From Arcicella aurantiaca (lineage in GTDB: Bacteria > Bacteroidota > Bacteroidia > Cytophagales > Spirosomataceae), in assembly GCF_003148625.1 (NCBI RefSeq), contig NZ_QGGO01000019.1, positions 25,078 through 89,077 on the forward strand: a stretch of 64,000 nucleotides of DNA. Reading direction: 5' to 3'. This document shows, piece by piece, positions 43,050-51,300 of this stretch; position 1 is the stretch's first letter, and every line of letters starts with the position of its first letter. A program made the position numbers and the translations under genes. Below the pieces are notes generated by a model that worked only from the letters and a program-made list of their open reading frames with translations, was not told where the DNA came from and searched no databases.

Positions 43050-43934
43050 TCACGCCTTCGGATGTGCCTGCTCATAAATCTTCTTGATTTTCTCCATCGA
43101 ATTGTGCGTATAAACTTGCGTTGCTGAGAGTGAAGAGTGTCCTAAGAGATCTTTAATAGCCGTTAATTCTGCTCCATTATTGAGTAAATGCGTAGCGTAG
43201 GAATGTCGCAAAATATGGGGAGATTTCTTTACCAATGTTGTTACTAAAGACAAGTATTTTTTCGTAATTCGCTGAATCATAACAGGATAAGCCTGATTTC
43301 CTTTTTCAGAAACTATCAAATATTCGTGTGCTAATCCTTCGGTATTTTTAAAGTTTTGGTAATCTTGAATCAATTTTATCAACGACTGACTAATCGGGAT
43401 TATTCTTTGTTTGTTGCGTTTACCCAAAACCGTAACCGTTCGATTATAAAAATCAATATCCGTTTCCTTCAAATCAATCATTTCCGACAAACGCATTCCT
43501 GTCCCGTATAGTAATTCTAAAATTAATTTATCTCGTACACCTGCAAAATCATCTGGAAATTCTACATCGTCTAAGAGTGAATCCAATTCTTTTTCTCGTA
43601 CAAATTCGGGAATATTTTTTTGCGTTTTCAATGCTGAGATTTTAAGCATTGGGTCTTTTTCAATGACTTTTTTCTGCAATAAAAACTTATAAAAAGTCCG
43701 CAGCGTAGCAATTTTTCGATTTACAGAACGATTTTCAACCTTCCCTTCCACCATCGAAACAATCCAAGAACGAATCATCTGAAAATCAGCTAATTGCGGA
43801 TGATGAAAGTCATAAGATTTGACTAAATATTCATCAAATTGCTTCATATCAATCCCATAAGCAGTCACGGTATGTTCGCTACTACGTTTTTCGTATTTGA
43901 TGTATTTGAGGAAAAAAGATATTATTTCATTCAT
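43050..43934 (-). CDS. Tyrosine recombinase of the XerC/XerD type
   Basis: This 294-residue protein has the full set of tyrosine-recombinase catalytic residues: R148 (GTGMRLSE), K172 (VLGKRNKQR), H240 and R243 (SPHILRHSY), H266 (LLGHSS) and Y275 (TQVYTH). The SAM-like core-binding domain lies at 1-90. Size and motifs fit XerC/XerD rather than phage integrases. In Bacteroidota a recombinase of this type often lies next to rpsU, as here. Its main role is likely dimer resolution or a related housekeeping recombination. Confidence 0.92.
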   Translation of the reverse strand: MNEIISFFLKYIKYEKRSSEHTVTAYGIDMKQFDEYLVKSYDFHHPQLADFQMIRSWIVSMVEGKVENRSVNRKIATLRTFYKFLLQKKVIEKDPMLKISALKTQKNIPEFVREKELDSLLDDVEFPDDFAGVRDKLILELLYGTGMRLSEMIDLKETDIDFYNRTVTVLGKRNKQRIIPISQSLIKLIQDYQNFKNTEGLAHEYLIVSEKGNQAYPVMIQRITKKYLSLVTTLVKKSPHILRHSYATHLLNNGAELTAIKDLLGHSSLSATQVYTHNSMEKIKKIYEQAHPKA

Positions 43935-43949
43935 GAGTTAGCTTCAATA

Positions 43950-44062
43950 AAAATAGACCACAGATTGTACGGATTTAACAGATTCACACTGATTTCTATA
44001 TTTTAAGATAATACCTTTATCAGTGAAAATCCTTTAAATCTGTACAATCCGTGGTCTATTTT
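43950..44062. repeat. Inverted repeat of the AGACCACAGATT family
   Basis: AAAATAGACCACAGATTGTA at 43950-43969 is the near complement of 44043-44062 (TACAATCCGTGGTCTATTTT), and the inner segments also pair partly (CACTGAT against ATCAGTG). It lies between rpsU and the recombinase gene. The same word core is nested in the element at 35175-35421. Confidence 0.78.
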
Positions 44063-44080
44063 ACTCTGTAAATTTCCATA

Positions 44081-44125
44081 AAAAAAGCGTTAAAACAAAC
44101 TATTAAGTTTATTCTAACGCTTTTT
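44081..44125 (-). terminator. Terminator after rpsU
   Basis: AAAAAAGCGTTA (44081-44092) pairs with TAACGCTTTTT (44115-44125). On the minus strand it lies about 78 bases past the rpsU stop codon. If it works, rpsU and the recombinase downstream are mostly separate transcripts. Confidence 0.75.
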
Positions 44126-44202
44126 GATGCTGACGGTTATCGGCTTAATTCACGATTAAATTGATAACATAAAATAATGTTATTAGAAATAAAATCAATG
44201 AC

Positions 44203-44397
44203 CTATGCCTCTTCGTTACCGTACATTCTTTGTTTGTATGACGCACGGATAATTTCTGTACGACGGCTAATTGATGGTTTTTCAAAAGCCGAACGTTTGC
44301 GAAGTGCTTTTACTACGCCCGTTTTTTCAAATTTTTTCTTGAATCTCTTTAACGCTTTGTCGATTGACTCGTTTTCTTTGATATTGATAATCAGCAT
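44203..44397 (-). CDS. rpsU: Small ribosomal subunit protein bS21
   Basis: This 64-residue protein is ribosomal protein bS21 of the 30S platform. The sequence reads MLIINIKENESIDKALKRF, then KKFEKTGVVKALRKRSAFEKPS and SRRTEIIRASYKQR, typical of the family. In Bacteroidota bS21 takes part in holding the 3' end of 16S rRNA and is tied to the phylum's reduced use of Shine-Dalgarno sequences. It has a strong promoter at 44438-44468 and its own terminator. Confidence 0.97.
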   Translation of the reverse strand: MLIINIKENESIDKALKRFKKKFEKTGVVKALRKRSAFEKPSISRRTEIIRASYKQRMYGNEEA

Positions 44398-44437
44398 ATT
44401 ATGTGTTTGTTTAAAATCTTTTTTGTAAATAGAGGTG

Positions 44438-44468
44438 CAAAGATAACGGTTTGTATTTTAAATGTCAA
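44438..44468 (-). promoter_or_regulatory. Strong promoter of rpsU
   Basis: On the minus strand TTGACA (44468-44463) is followed after the TTG by 20 bases and then TATCTTTG (44445-44438), continuing CACC. It fits the Bacteroidota consensus well and is like those of highly expressed genes. The start site should be near 44432. Confidence 0.72.
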
Positions 44469-44678
44469 GAGAAACTACTCAATTATGCCAGATTAAATGC
44501 TTCATAAGCTTTTTTAGAAGCATTTACTTCGATACATTATCAAAAAACTATTTATACAAACCTGTTACAAGCCTATAAAAATTAACATAAAAAGTAATAA
44601 ATTTAAGACTTCTTGATTTATAAATCTTTAAAATACTATTAAATATCAATTATTCACCGTTAATTACTAATTGCATAC

Positions 44679-45992
44679 ATGACGCTAATTACCATTTTTC
44701 TATGTATCGGACTTTTAGTCCTTCTCATTACTTGGGGCAAAATCAATCCTTTTTTGGCATTTCTTATCGCTTCTATTGTGGCGGGTATTTGTATGGGAGT
44801 TCCTTTGGCAAATATTGGCAAATCTCTCCAAAAAGGAATCGGTGATATGCTTGGCTCACTGGTCATTGTTATTTCCTTGGGGGCAATGTTAGGTAAAATT
44901 GTAGCAGAAAGTGGAGCAGCTCAAAAAATCGCATCGGTGATGATGGGCATTTTTGGAAAAAAATATATTCATTGGGGTTTAGTTTGTACTGGATTTATTA
45001 TCGGTATTCCCTTGTTTTATAATGTCGGATTTGTGTTGATGATTCCACTTATTTTTTCGGTGGTAAATCAATATAAACTCCCTGCGGTGTATTTGGGACT
45101 TCCTATGTTAGCATCTTTATCAGTTGCTCATGGTTTTCTGCCTCCACATCCCTCTCCTGCTGCATTGGTGGCTCAATTCAACGCTAATATGGGGCTTACA
45201 TTAATTTATGGCTTAGCTATTGCTATTCCTGCTATTATTTTAGGAGGACCAGTTTTTGCCACAACGCTCAAGAAAATTGATTCAAAACCATTAGAGTCTT
45301 TTCAAAATGAAACATTGCCAAATGAACAATTACCAAGCACGCTCAATAGCTTTTTAACGTCTCTTCTTCCTGTTTTTTTATTAGGATTTACGACTGTTCT
45401 TACGTTTCAAGCAAAAGAAAATGAGTCTTTAAAAGCTTTTAGTTCTTTTATCGGCGACCCTGCTATTGTGATGCTCATTTCTTTAATCGTTGCTACTTTC
45501 ACACTTGGACTAAACAGAGGTGTTTCTATGAAAAAAATCATGGGTTTTTATAGCGATGCAGTCAAAGATGTTTCAATGATTATTTTAATCATTGGCGGAG
45601 CAGGAGCATTAAAACAAATTTTGATAGAAAGTGGCGTTAGTGATGAAATTGCTGGCATTTTGAAAGACTTACCTTTCAATCCACTTATTACGGGTTGGTT
45701 CGTTGCAGCCATTATACGAGTTTGCGTAGGCTCGGCAACGGTAGCGGGATTAACAACTGCGGGAATTATTGCACCAATGGTTATACAAACAGGTGTAAAT
45801 CCAGAATTAATGGTATTGGCAATTGGCTCAGGCAGTTTGATGTTCTCTCACGTGAATGACCCCGGATTTTGGCTATTCAAAGAATATTTCAATTTGAGCA
45901 TTAAAGACACGCTTCGCTCATGGTCGATGATGGAAAGTATCGTTTCTTTAGTAGGACTTTTGGGCGTTCTGTTTATTAATGCAATGATGTAA
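44679..45992 (+). CDS. GntP family gluconate:H+ symporter-like permease
   Basis: This 437-residue protein has about 12 to 14 membrane segments and GntP family motifs such as NPFLAFLIASIVAGICMG, SLGAMLGKIVAESGAAQ, VAHGFLPPHPSP and VGSATVAGLTTAGI. The family imports gluconate or related sugar acids with protons. No gluconate kinase or other catabolic gene is next to it, so the substrate is unsure. It ends at a strong bidirectional hairpin. Confidence 0.92.
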   Translation: MTLITIFLCIGLLVLLITWGKINPFLAFLIASIVAGICMGVPLANIGKSLQKGIGDMLGSLVIVISLGAMLGKIVAESGAAQKIASVMMGIFGKKYIHWGLVCTGFIIGIPLFYNVGFVLMIPLIFSVVNQYKLPAVYLGLPMLASLSVAHGFLPPHPSPAALVAQFNANMGLTLIYGLAIAIPAIILGGPVFATTLKKIDSKPLESFQNETLPNEQLPSTLNSFLTSLLPVFLLGFTTVLTFQAKENESLKAFSSFIGDPAIVMLISLIVATFTLGLNRGVSMKKIMGFYSDAVKDVSMIILIIGGAGALKQILIESGVSDEIAGILKDLPFNPLITGWFVAAIIRVCVGSATVAGLTTAGIIAPMVIQTGVNPELMVLAIGSGSLMFSHVNDPGFWLFKEYFNLSIKDTLRSWSMMESIVSLVGLLGVLFINAMM

Positions 45993-46002
45993 AAATCTAC
46001 AA

Positions 46003-46044
46003 AAAATGCTTTAATGTGTAAAAAAATACACATTAAAGCATTTT
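46003..46044. terminator. Bidirectional terminator between gntP-like and mgtC-like genes
   Basis: An 18-base perfect stem, AAAATGCTTTAATGTGTA (46003-46020) with its complement at 46027-46044, surrounds a loop of six A. It sits between convergent genes. Confidence 0.9.
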
Positions 46045-46073
46045 ACAAATCGTCTTTCCCCCATAAAACTTCC

Positions 46074-46736
46074 TCAATATTCCAACTCTCGAATATCTTT
46101 ATCTGCCATCAATTTTTTCACTAATTTATCATGCTTTGAACTACGCCCACGAACCGACCAATTACTGGTCAAGGTTTCTTTGGTAATGGTTTGTTTTTCT
46201 CGCTTGGCAGTCAAATTACATTGTTCAAAAATACTTTCTAATTTTCTATAAACCTCGGGGGTATAATCGCACACTATTTTGTAATTACGAGTACGTCCGT
46301 ATTTCTCCATAATCACTTCCAATTTCACAAAAAGACCTAATACGACATATACAACGGTTGTTCCTAAAAACGAAAGTAAAATATGACCATCACCAATTGC
46401 CATGCCTAAAGATGCCGTTACCCAGATAATGGTAGCGGTAGTGAGACCTTTTACACGGTCGTCCATTTTGAAAATAACACCTGCACCCAAAAAACCGATA
46501 CCCGTCACAACATTGGCAGCAATGCGGTCGGGAGAGGCTTTCATTCCCATTTTTTCAGATAAGATTGTAAAAATGGTACAACCTACTGAAATCAAGGTGA
46601 ATGTCCGTAAGCCAGCGGATTTACTACGATATTCTCTTTCAAGACCCACCAATGCTCCAACAGCGGTTGATGCTAAAATCTTAATAAAATCATCATTGTA
46701 AAATATATGCTCAAAAAGTATCTGTAAATCACTCAT
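46074..46736 (-). CDS. MgtC/SapB family membrane protein
   Basis: This 220-residue protein has four or five hydrophobic segments followed by a C-terminal ACT-like soluble domain. The family signature ALVGLEREYRSKSAGLRTFTLIS and NVVTGIGFLGAGVIFK are both present. MgtC-like proteins help growth at low magnesium and, in pathogens, modulate the F-type ATP synthase; the role here is not known. The start ATG is immediately preceded (3 bases) by ten copies of a heptamer, which on the coding strand read CCCCTAA. Changes in copy number would alter the leader or promoter spacing. Confidence 0.88.
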   Translation of the reverse strand: MSDLQILFEHIFYNDDFIKILASTAVGALVGLEREYRSKSAGLRTFTLISVGCTIFTILSEKMGMKASPDRIAANVVTGIGFLGAGVIFKMDDRVKGLTTATIIWVTASLGMAIGDGHILLSFLGTTVVYVVLGLFVKLEVIMEKYGRTRNYKIVCDYTPEVYRKLESIFEQCNLTAKREKQTITKETLTSNWSVRGRSSKHDKLVKKLMADKDIRELEY

Positions 46737-46739
46737 ATT

Positions 46740-46809
46740 TTAGGGGTTAGGGGTTAGGGGTTAGGGGTTAGGGGTTAGGGGTTAGGGGTTAGGGGTTAGG
46801 GGTTAGGGG
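46740..46809. repeat. (TTAGGGG)10 tandem heptamer tract
   Basis: Ten perfect TTAGGGG units on the plus strand occupy 46740-46809, three bases before the ATG of the mgtC-like gene. Runs of four G every seven bases can form G-quadruplexes on the template strand of that gene. The unit resembles telomere repeats, but coding genes flank it on both sides. A related degenerate tract is at 47953-47987. Confidence 0.95.
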
Positions 46810-46982
46810 AAATATTGAAATTCCTTTTATCTACTTATTTCTGTCATTATTCTTTCTCTTTTTTGCTATTCATGCTTAACTAACTGAGATTCGCAAAAAA
46901 GTAACTACCTGAGCTTTTTTCAGCAATTTACCCATTCGCTTTATCGCAAATCGCTTTTCGCTTAATATTTCTTCCCCTTTGT

Positions 46983-47480
46983 TTATCTCAAAATTTTCTT
47001 GGTCTTTCTCTTTTTTGTGGTTTTGTGAGTGTAATCATTGGCTATGACGCTAATATTTCCATCAACTTCCAAAATAGCTAAATTTACTTTTTCAATACTC
47101 GCCACCCCATGTTCACGAACAGCAGCTTCTAATTCTTCCATTGAAAATTCTGTTGCTTCCAATGCTTGATGCCTAACTTTTCCTTCATAAATCAACATTA
47201 ATGGCTCTCCTTGAATAAATTTACTTACGGAATGATGTGTGAACATAAATTTTTTCAAGATAAAATTGGTTGCAAATAGTCCTGTTGCGGCAGCAAAACC
47301 GCCCAACAATGTTGTATCTGAACCGACCATTGCATTTTGTACCGAATTGGAAATGAGCAAGATAAAGGTTAAATCTATCACAGATAACTGCGACAATTCT
47401 TTCTTTCCGAAAATGCGAATAGCCGCTACGATGAAGGCGTAAACGGCTATTGATTTTAAAGCTATGATAAGATAATCCAT
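46983..47480 (-). CDS. DUF421 (YetF-like) membrane protein
   Basis: This 165-residue protein has three N-terminal membrane segments followed by a soluble domain of the DUF421/YetF type. Motifs are AIRIFGKKELSQLSVIDLTFILLIS and SNSVQNAMVGSD, then SKFIQGEPLMLIYEGKV. The family is found in many bacteria without an agreed function. It lies two bases after exbD in the same direction, so it is the third gene of the exbB-exbD unit. Confidence 0.9.
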   Translation of the reverse strand: MDYLIIALKSIAVYAFIVAAIRIFGKKELSQLSVIDLTFILLISNSVQNAMVGSDTTLLGGFAAATGLFATNFILKKFMFTHHSVSKFIQGEPLMLIYEGKVRHQALEATEFSMEELEAAVREHGVASIEKVNLAILEVDGNISVIANDYTHKTTKKRKTKKILR

Positions 47481-47482
47481 TT

Positions 47483-47881
47483 TTACATTTTGTCTGTCGC
47501 CATAACCATTACTAAGTTTAGACGAGCCACAATATCATACACTTTGGCTAAATCTTGAACGGTACGGTCTTGAGCAATTCTCAAAATAACAGTTTCAGAG
47601 CCTTTTCTCTTGGCTTCTTCACCCAAATAAACCTCTAATTCTTCAAAAGGGACAAGATTATCATCTACAAAATATTGGTTGTTTTCATCAACCGTTACTC
47701 TGATATTTTCTTTGGTTGCCGTTTGTTGAGCCGTCGAAGATTCTGGTAAAAGCAATTTAATGGCATCGGGGCTTGCTAATGTTGAAATCATCAAGAAAAA
47801 CATCATTAGGAAGAAAAGAATATCCGCTAATGCTCCCGTTTCAACTTCCGATTGTTCTCTATGTCTTTTTCTAATATTCAT
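47483..47881 (-). CDS. exbD: ExbD/TolR-type biopolymer transport protein
   Basis: This 132-residue protein has one membrane segment near the N terminus (LADILFFLMMFFLMISTL), with the essential Asp in ALADILFF, and a periplasmic domain with the ExbD/TolR fold (ENIRVTVDENNQYFVDDNLV, VILRIAQDRTVQDLAKVYDI). With ExbB it couples the proton gradient to TonB or Tol. The ETGALADIL start matches Bacteroidota ExbD. It lies 106 bases after exbB and two bases before the DUF421 gene. Confidence 0.92.
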   Translation of the reverse strand: MNIRKRHREQSEVETGALADILFFLMMFFLMISTLASPDAIKLLLPESSTAQQTATKENIRVTVDENNQYFVDDNLVPFEELEVYLGEEAKRKGSETVILRIAQDRTVQDLAKVYDIVARLNLVMVMATDKM

Positions 47882-47896
47882 ATTGTTAGGATAGAT

Positions 47897-47987
47897 TTTA
47901 GAGTATAAAGTTTAGAGTATAAAGTTTAGATTGAACAATTTTATTGCCATTTCTAACCCCTAACTCCTAACCCCTAACTCCTAAACT
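47897..47987. repeat. Short tandem repeats between exbB and exbD
   Basis: Two exact 14-base units TTTAGAGTATAAAG (47897-47924) are followed by a part unit. Then at 47953-47987 come five CTAACCC/CTAACTC heptamers, the complement of TTAGGGG/TTAGGAG and thus kin of the 46740-46809 tract. The last heptamer touches the exbB stop codon (47988-47990). Confidence 0.82.
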
Positions 47988-48704
47988 CTATTTCGTTGCA
48001 GGTTTGTGTAAAATATCCAAAAAGTCGATAGCTGTGATTTCCATTTTGTTCACTGCACGGTCAATCATTGTCGTCAAGATGGTATAAAAGAAATAGGCAA
48101 TGATACCTACCATCAAACCCGTAGCAGACGTTACCATTTTCTCATAAATACCACTGGCAATGGTACTGATGTCGATTTTGTTGGCAACCGAAATGTTATG
48201 GAATGTACGAATCATACCCGAAACCGTACCCAAGAAACCAAACATTGGAGCGATTTTAGCAATGGCAGAAAGAATCCCAAGGTTTTTCTCCATATTATAA
48301 ATTTCTACTCTTGCCGTATTTTCAATAGCATTTTCAATATCACGAATTGGAGAACCTAAACGATTCAAACCTCTTTCCAACATACGTGCAATTGGATATT
48401 GAGAATTTTTACAGTAATTCACCGCACCTTGTACGTTGCCACCCACAAGCATTTCACGAATAGAAAACAAAAAAGTATTATCCATTCTTGCTGTTTTACG
48501 AATGTATAAATAACGTTCAACAAACAAGAAAAGAGCAATGGCAAACAAAATAAAAATCGGAATCATTACCCAACCACCTTTTTCTAAAAGGTTTAGGATA
48601 TTCATTTCTTCATCGGTTTTTGTAAGAGTGGTCGTAGCAGTTGCCACAGTATCGGCATTAATTACGTTGGTTTGTAGGAGGATACTCGTAAGAAGAGTTT
48701 GCAT
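47988..48704 (-). CDS. exbB: MotA/TolQ/ExbB proton channel protein
   Basis: This 238-residue protein has three membrane segments: WVMIPIFILFAIALFLFVERYL, then two around IAKIAPMFGFLGTVSGMIRTF and TSATGLMVGIIAYFFYTIL. The conserved Pro/Gly/Thr pattern of the MotA/TolQ/ExbB channel is complete. With ExbD it makes the proton-driven motor that energises TonB, which the SusC transporter needs. It starts the exbB-exbD-DUF421 unit. Confidence 0.93.
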   Translation of the reverse strand: MQTLLTSILLQTNVINADTVATATTTLTKTDEEMNILNLLEKGGWVMIPIFILFAIALFLFVERYLYIRKTARMDNTFLFSIREMLVGGNVQGAVNYCKNSQYPIARMLERGLNRLGSPIRDIENAIENTARVEIYNMEKNLGILSAIAKIAPMFGFLGTVSGMIRTFHNISVANKIDISTIASGIYEKMVTSATGLMVGIIAYFFYTILTTMIDRAVNKMEITAIDFLDILHKPATK

Positions 48705-48813
48705 AGTTTAGCGTGGGTTACGTAAGATAACGCTCATAATGATGAAGCAGGCATCTTATCAAAACAAACATTAAGGATTTATATTAAAATCTATTTTTTA
48801 ACAAGTTTAACGA

Positions 48814-48864
48814 AAAAATCTGAATTTTATGGTATGAACTACCGTCAAATTCAGACTTTTTTTA
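48814..48864. terminator. Terminator hairpin between mqo and exbB
   Basis: AAAAAATCTGAATTT (48814-48828) pairs with AAATTCAGACTTTTTTT (48848-48864), with an inner GGTA/TACC stem. It can end transcripts from mqo on the minus strand; A- and T-runs flank both sides. Confidence 0.78.
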
Positions 48865-48951
48865 GCTAAAATACTAATAACCAATAATTTATATTCCATT
48901 TCACGTTGAGTAATTACTTCTACTTTGACACTTTAAAACTTTCTCTAAAAA

Positions 48952-49109
48952 GAGCCGTAGGCTCGGGAGATTTTGTAGCCCCGAAATTTATTTCGGGGAA
49001 ATAGTGAAAATTCAATCAAAGTTCCGTTTGAACGGAATATTTAAAGATTTACGTCATTTTCACCCCGAAATGAATTTCGGAGCTACAAGATAGTTCAAGC
49101 CTACGGCTT
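48952..49109. repeat. Nested palindromic repeat with GTAGC feet
   Basis: Five palindromes are arranged symmetrically: GAGCCGTAGGCTC (48952-48964), CCCCGAAATTTATTTCGGGG (48979-48998), TTCCGTTTGAACGGAA (49022-49037), CCCCGAAATGAATTTCGGAG (49063-49082) and AAGCCTACGGCTT (49097-49109). The second and fourth carry inverted GTAGC feet (48975-48979 and 49081-49086). Outer flanks (CTACTTTGACA near 48921 and TGACAAAGTAG near 49120) also pair, so the whole is one imperfect palindrome of about 210 bases. It fills most of the 432-base gap between exbB and mqo. Confidence 0.8.
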
Positions 49110-49136
49110 TTTTCAAAAATGACAAAGTAGAATCAC

Positions 49137-50639
49137 TCAGCTTAATTCTAATATTTCATGCGACCATTTTCTAACTTTCATCGCCAGTTCTTTATCGTCG
49201 GCTAAATGTTTTCCGTAAGATGGTATCATTTCTTGCAATTTCGACAACCAAGCCTCTGATTGCATTTGTTCTGGAAAACATTTTTTCATCAATTCTACCA
49301 TAATTGAAACAGATGTTGATGCCCCCGGTGATGCACCTAATAAAGCCGCAATTGTTCCATCGGCAGAAGCCACGATTTCTGTACCGAATTCCAAAACGCC
49401 TCCCTCCTCTTCGTCTTTTTTGATAACTTGTACTCGCTGACCCGCAATGGATAACTCCCAATCGTCGGCTTGAGCGTTGGGTACAAATTCACGAAGGGCA
49501 TCTATTTTATCTTCAAAGCTTTGTGTAACTTGTTGAATCAAATATTTAGTCAAATCAAGGTTATGCAAACCTGCACTAATCATTGGAAGAATATTATCCG
49601 CCGTAATAGAAAGTGGCAAATCGAGGTATGAGCCTTCTTTCAAAAACTTGGTAGAAAAACCTGCAAATGGGCCAAAAAGTAATTCTTGTTTACCGTCAAT
49701 AATTCGAGAATCTAAATGCGGAACTGACATGGGAGGCGAACCAACTTTGGCTTTTCCATAGACTTTGGCATGATGTTGATTGATTAAATCTTCATTTTTA
49801 CAAACCAACCATTGTCCACTAACAGGAAAACCGCCAAAACCTTCGCCCTCTTTAATGTCCGATTCGTCTAATAAATCTAAAGAACCTCCACCTGCTCCGA
49901 TGAAAACGAATTTGGTTTTTACCGATTTTTTCTCGTCGTTAATTTCATCTTTAATTTCCACAGTCCACGTTTTATCGTCTTCATCTTGGCTTAAAGATTT
50001 TACTTCGTGACTCAAAAACACCTCTACGCCATGACTTTCTTTCAAATGATTGAAAAGGCTTCGAGTGAGTTCTCCGAAATTTACATCTGTTCCAATTTCA
50101 ATGTGCGTAGCAGCAACTTTCTGTGTTTCTTCACGGCTTTCCATCATCAAAGGCATCCATTCTTTCAGCGTCTTTGTATCTTCTGAAAATTGCATTCCTT
50201 CAAATAAATGGCAATTTTGAAGTGCCTCAAAACGCTTTTTAAGGTAGGTAACATCCTCTTCGCCTTCCACAAAACTACAATGTGGAATGGCATTAATGAA
50301 TGATTTTGACGAACAGAAATAACCGTCTTTTACCAAATACGCCCAAAATTGTTTAGAAACCTCAAAAGATTCTATAATCTTGATTGCTTTATGAATATCA
50401 ATGCTACCACCCTCATTTTCAGGAGTATAATTTAATTCGCAAAGAGCAGAATGTCCCGTTCCTGCATTATTCCAAGCGTCCGAACTTTCTGCTGCGACTT
50501 TATCTAAACGTTCAAAAATTTGAATTTTCAAATCGGGTTGTAATTCTTTTAAAAATACGCCCAAAGTGGCACTCATAATTCCTGCCCCAATAAGTGCAAC
50601 ATCACAATCGACGTTTGAATTTTGATTATGTTCTAACAT
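49137..50639 (-). CDS. mqo: Malate:quinone oxidoreductase
   Basis: This 500-residue FAD enzyme oxidises malate to oxaloacetate and passes electrons to the quinone pool at the membrane. The FAD-binding motif is VALIGAGIMSATLGVFLKEL, followed by IFERLDKVAAESSDAWNNAGTGHSALCELNYTP, typical of MQO. Other family motifs are FIGAGGGSLDLL and FGPFAGFSTKFLKEGS. Length matches the family. It stands alone. Confidence 0.96.
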   Translation of the reverse strand: MLEHNQNSNVDCDVALIGAGIMSATLGVFLKELQPDLKIQIFERLDKVAAESSDAWNNAGTGHSALCELNYTPENEGGSIDIHKAIKIIESFEVSKQFWAYLVKDGYFCSSKSFINAIPHCSFVEGEEDVTYLKKRFEALQNCHLFEGMQFSEDTKTLKEWMPLMMESREETQKVAATHIEIGTDVNFGELTRSLFNHLKESHGVEVFLSHEVKSLSQDEDDKTWTVEIKDEINDEKKSVKTKFVFIGAGGGSLDLLDESDIKEGEGFGGFPVSGQWLVCKNEDLINQHHAKVYGKAKVGSPPMSVPHLDSRIIDGKQELLFGPFAGFSTKFLKEGSYLDLPLSITADNILPMISAGLHNLDLTKYLIQQVTQSFEDKIDALREFVPNAQADDWELSIAGQRVQVIKKDEEEGGVLEFGTEIVASADGTIAALLGASPGASTSVSIMVELMKKCFPEQMQSEAWLSKLQEMIPSYGKHLADDKELAMKVRKWSHEILELS

Positions 50640-50654
50640 ATAATTTTAAATTAA

Positions 50655-50737
50655 GTAGCACAGACTTTAGTCTGTAGGTAAAAACAGACTGAAATCTGCA
50701 TTATGTCAACTAAAATACAAACTAAAGTCTGTGTTAC
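50655..50737. repeat. REP-like element with GTAGC/GTAAC feet
   Basis: GTAGCACAGACTTTAGTCTG begins at 50655; ACAGACTGAAATCTGC lies at 50684-50699; ACTAAAGTCTGTGTTAC at 50721-50737 is the inverted outer copy. The family is that of 11561-11614. The TAA stop codon of the GNAT gene (50734-50736) lies in the foot of the last copy. Confidence 0.75.
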
Positions 50738-51219
50738 GCCAACCACTGATACATCACTAAAGCATCCGTTAAACCAAGTGTTTGGTGTTGATAGACTTTA
50801 GGCAATGTTCCTATAATTTCAAAACCACATTTTTGCCAAAGCCGAATTGCTCCTGTATTGGTTGCCATCACGATATTAAACTGCATTGCTTTGAAATCAA
50901 GACGTTTAGCTTCTTCCATCGAAAAACGGCACATGGCTTCTGCAAGACCTCGACCACGAAAATCTGGGTGTACCATGTAGCCTGCATTGGCAACGTGTGA
51001 ACCTAAATCGGGTTGATTGGCTTTCAAAAAAAATGTACCAGCGATTTCTCCATCAATTTCTGCGACATAGGCATATTTTGAAGGTTCAAACCAAATATCT
51101 AACATTTTCTCCCGTGACGAATCTGGGGCATACACCCAAGTATCTCCTGATTTTATAACGGTGTGAATGATATTCCAGACCGCATCAGCGTCTTGCTCGG
51201 TTATTCTTCTAAACTGCAT
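50734..51219 (-). CDS. GNAT family N-acetyltransferase
   Basis: This 161-residue protein has the GNAT fold. It begins MQFRRITEQDADAVW, continues with AGTFFLKANQPDLGSHVANAGYMV, the acetyl-CoA loop RGRGLAEAMCRFSMEEA, and FNIVMATNTGAIRLWQKCGFEIIGTLPKVYQH. The ending fits the group that acetylates small amines or amino-acid-like substrates, but the substrate cannot be read. The stop codon is provided by the REP-like element. Confidence 0.9.
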   Translation of the reverse strand: MQFRRITEQDADAVWNIIHTVIKSGDTWVYAPDSSREKMLDIWFEPSKYAYVAEIDGEIAGTFFLKANQPDLGSHVANAGYMVHPDFRGRGLAEAMCRFSMEEAKRLDFKAMQFNIVMATNTGAIRLWQKCGFEIIGTLPKVYQHQTLGLTDALVMYQWLA

Positions 51220-51245
51220 TTTCTATTAAGAATTGGGTATTTACA

Positions 51246-51277
51246 AAATTAGCCAACTTTTGATAGTTGGCTAATTT
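51246..51277 (-). terminator. Terminator after the phosphatase gene
   Basis: AAATTAGCCAACT (51246-51258) and AGTTGGCTAATTT (51265-51277) form a perfect 13-pair stem around TTTGAT, 24 bases past the phosphatase stop codon on the minus strand. Confidence 0.85.
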
Positions 51278-51300
51278 CATGACTTATAAATATCAAAAAC

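Noticed and set aside
43050-43934. Phage integrase marking an integrated element
   Set aside because: Motifs and length fit XerC/XerD and it sits beside rpsU as in many Bacteroidota; no attachment-site duplication, tRNA or phage genes are nearby.
46740-46809. Telomere-like TTAGGGG repeat as a chromosome end
   Set aside because: Intact genes lie on both sides at normal spacing, and the tract is only 70 bases long.
48952-49109. Structured non-coding RNA gene
   Set aside because: The palindromes are symmetric in DNA with GTAGC feet, as in REP elements, and no promoter was seen; a repeat explains it better.
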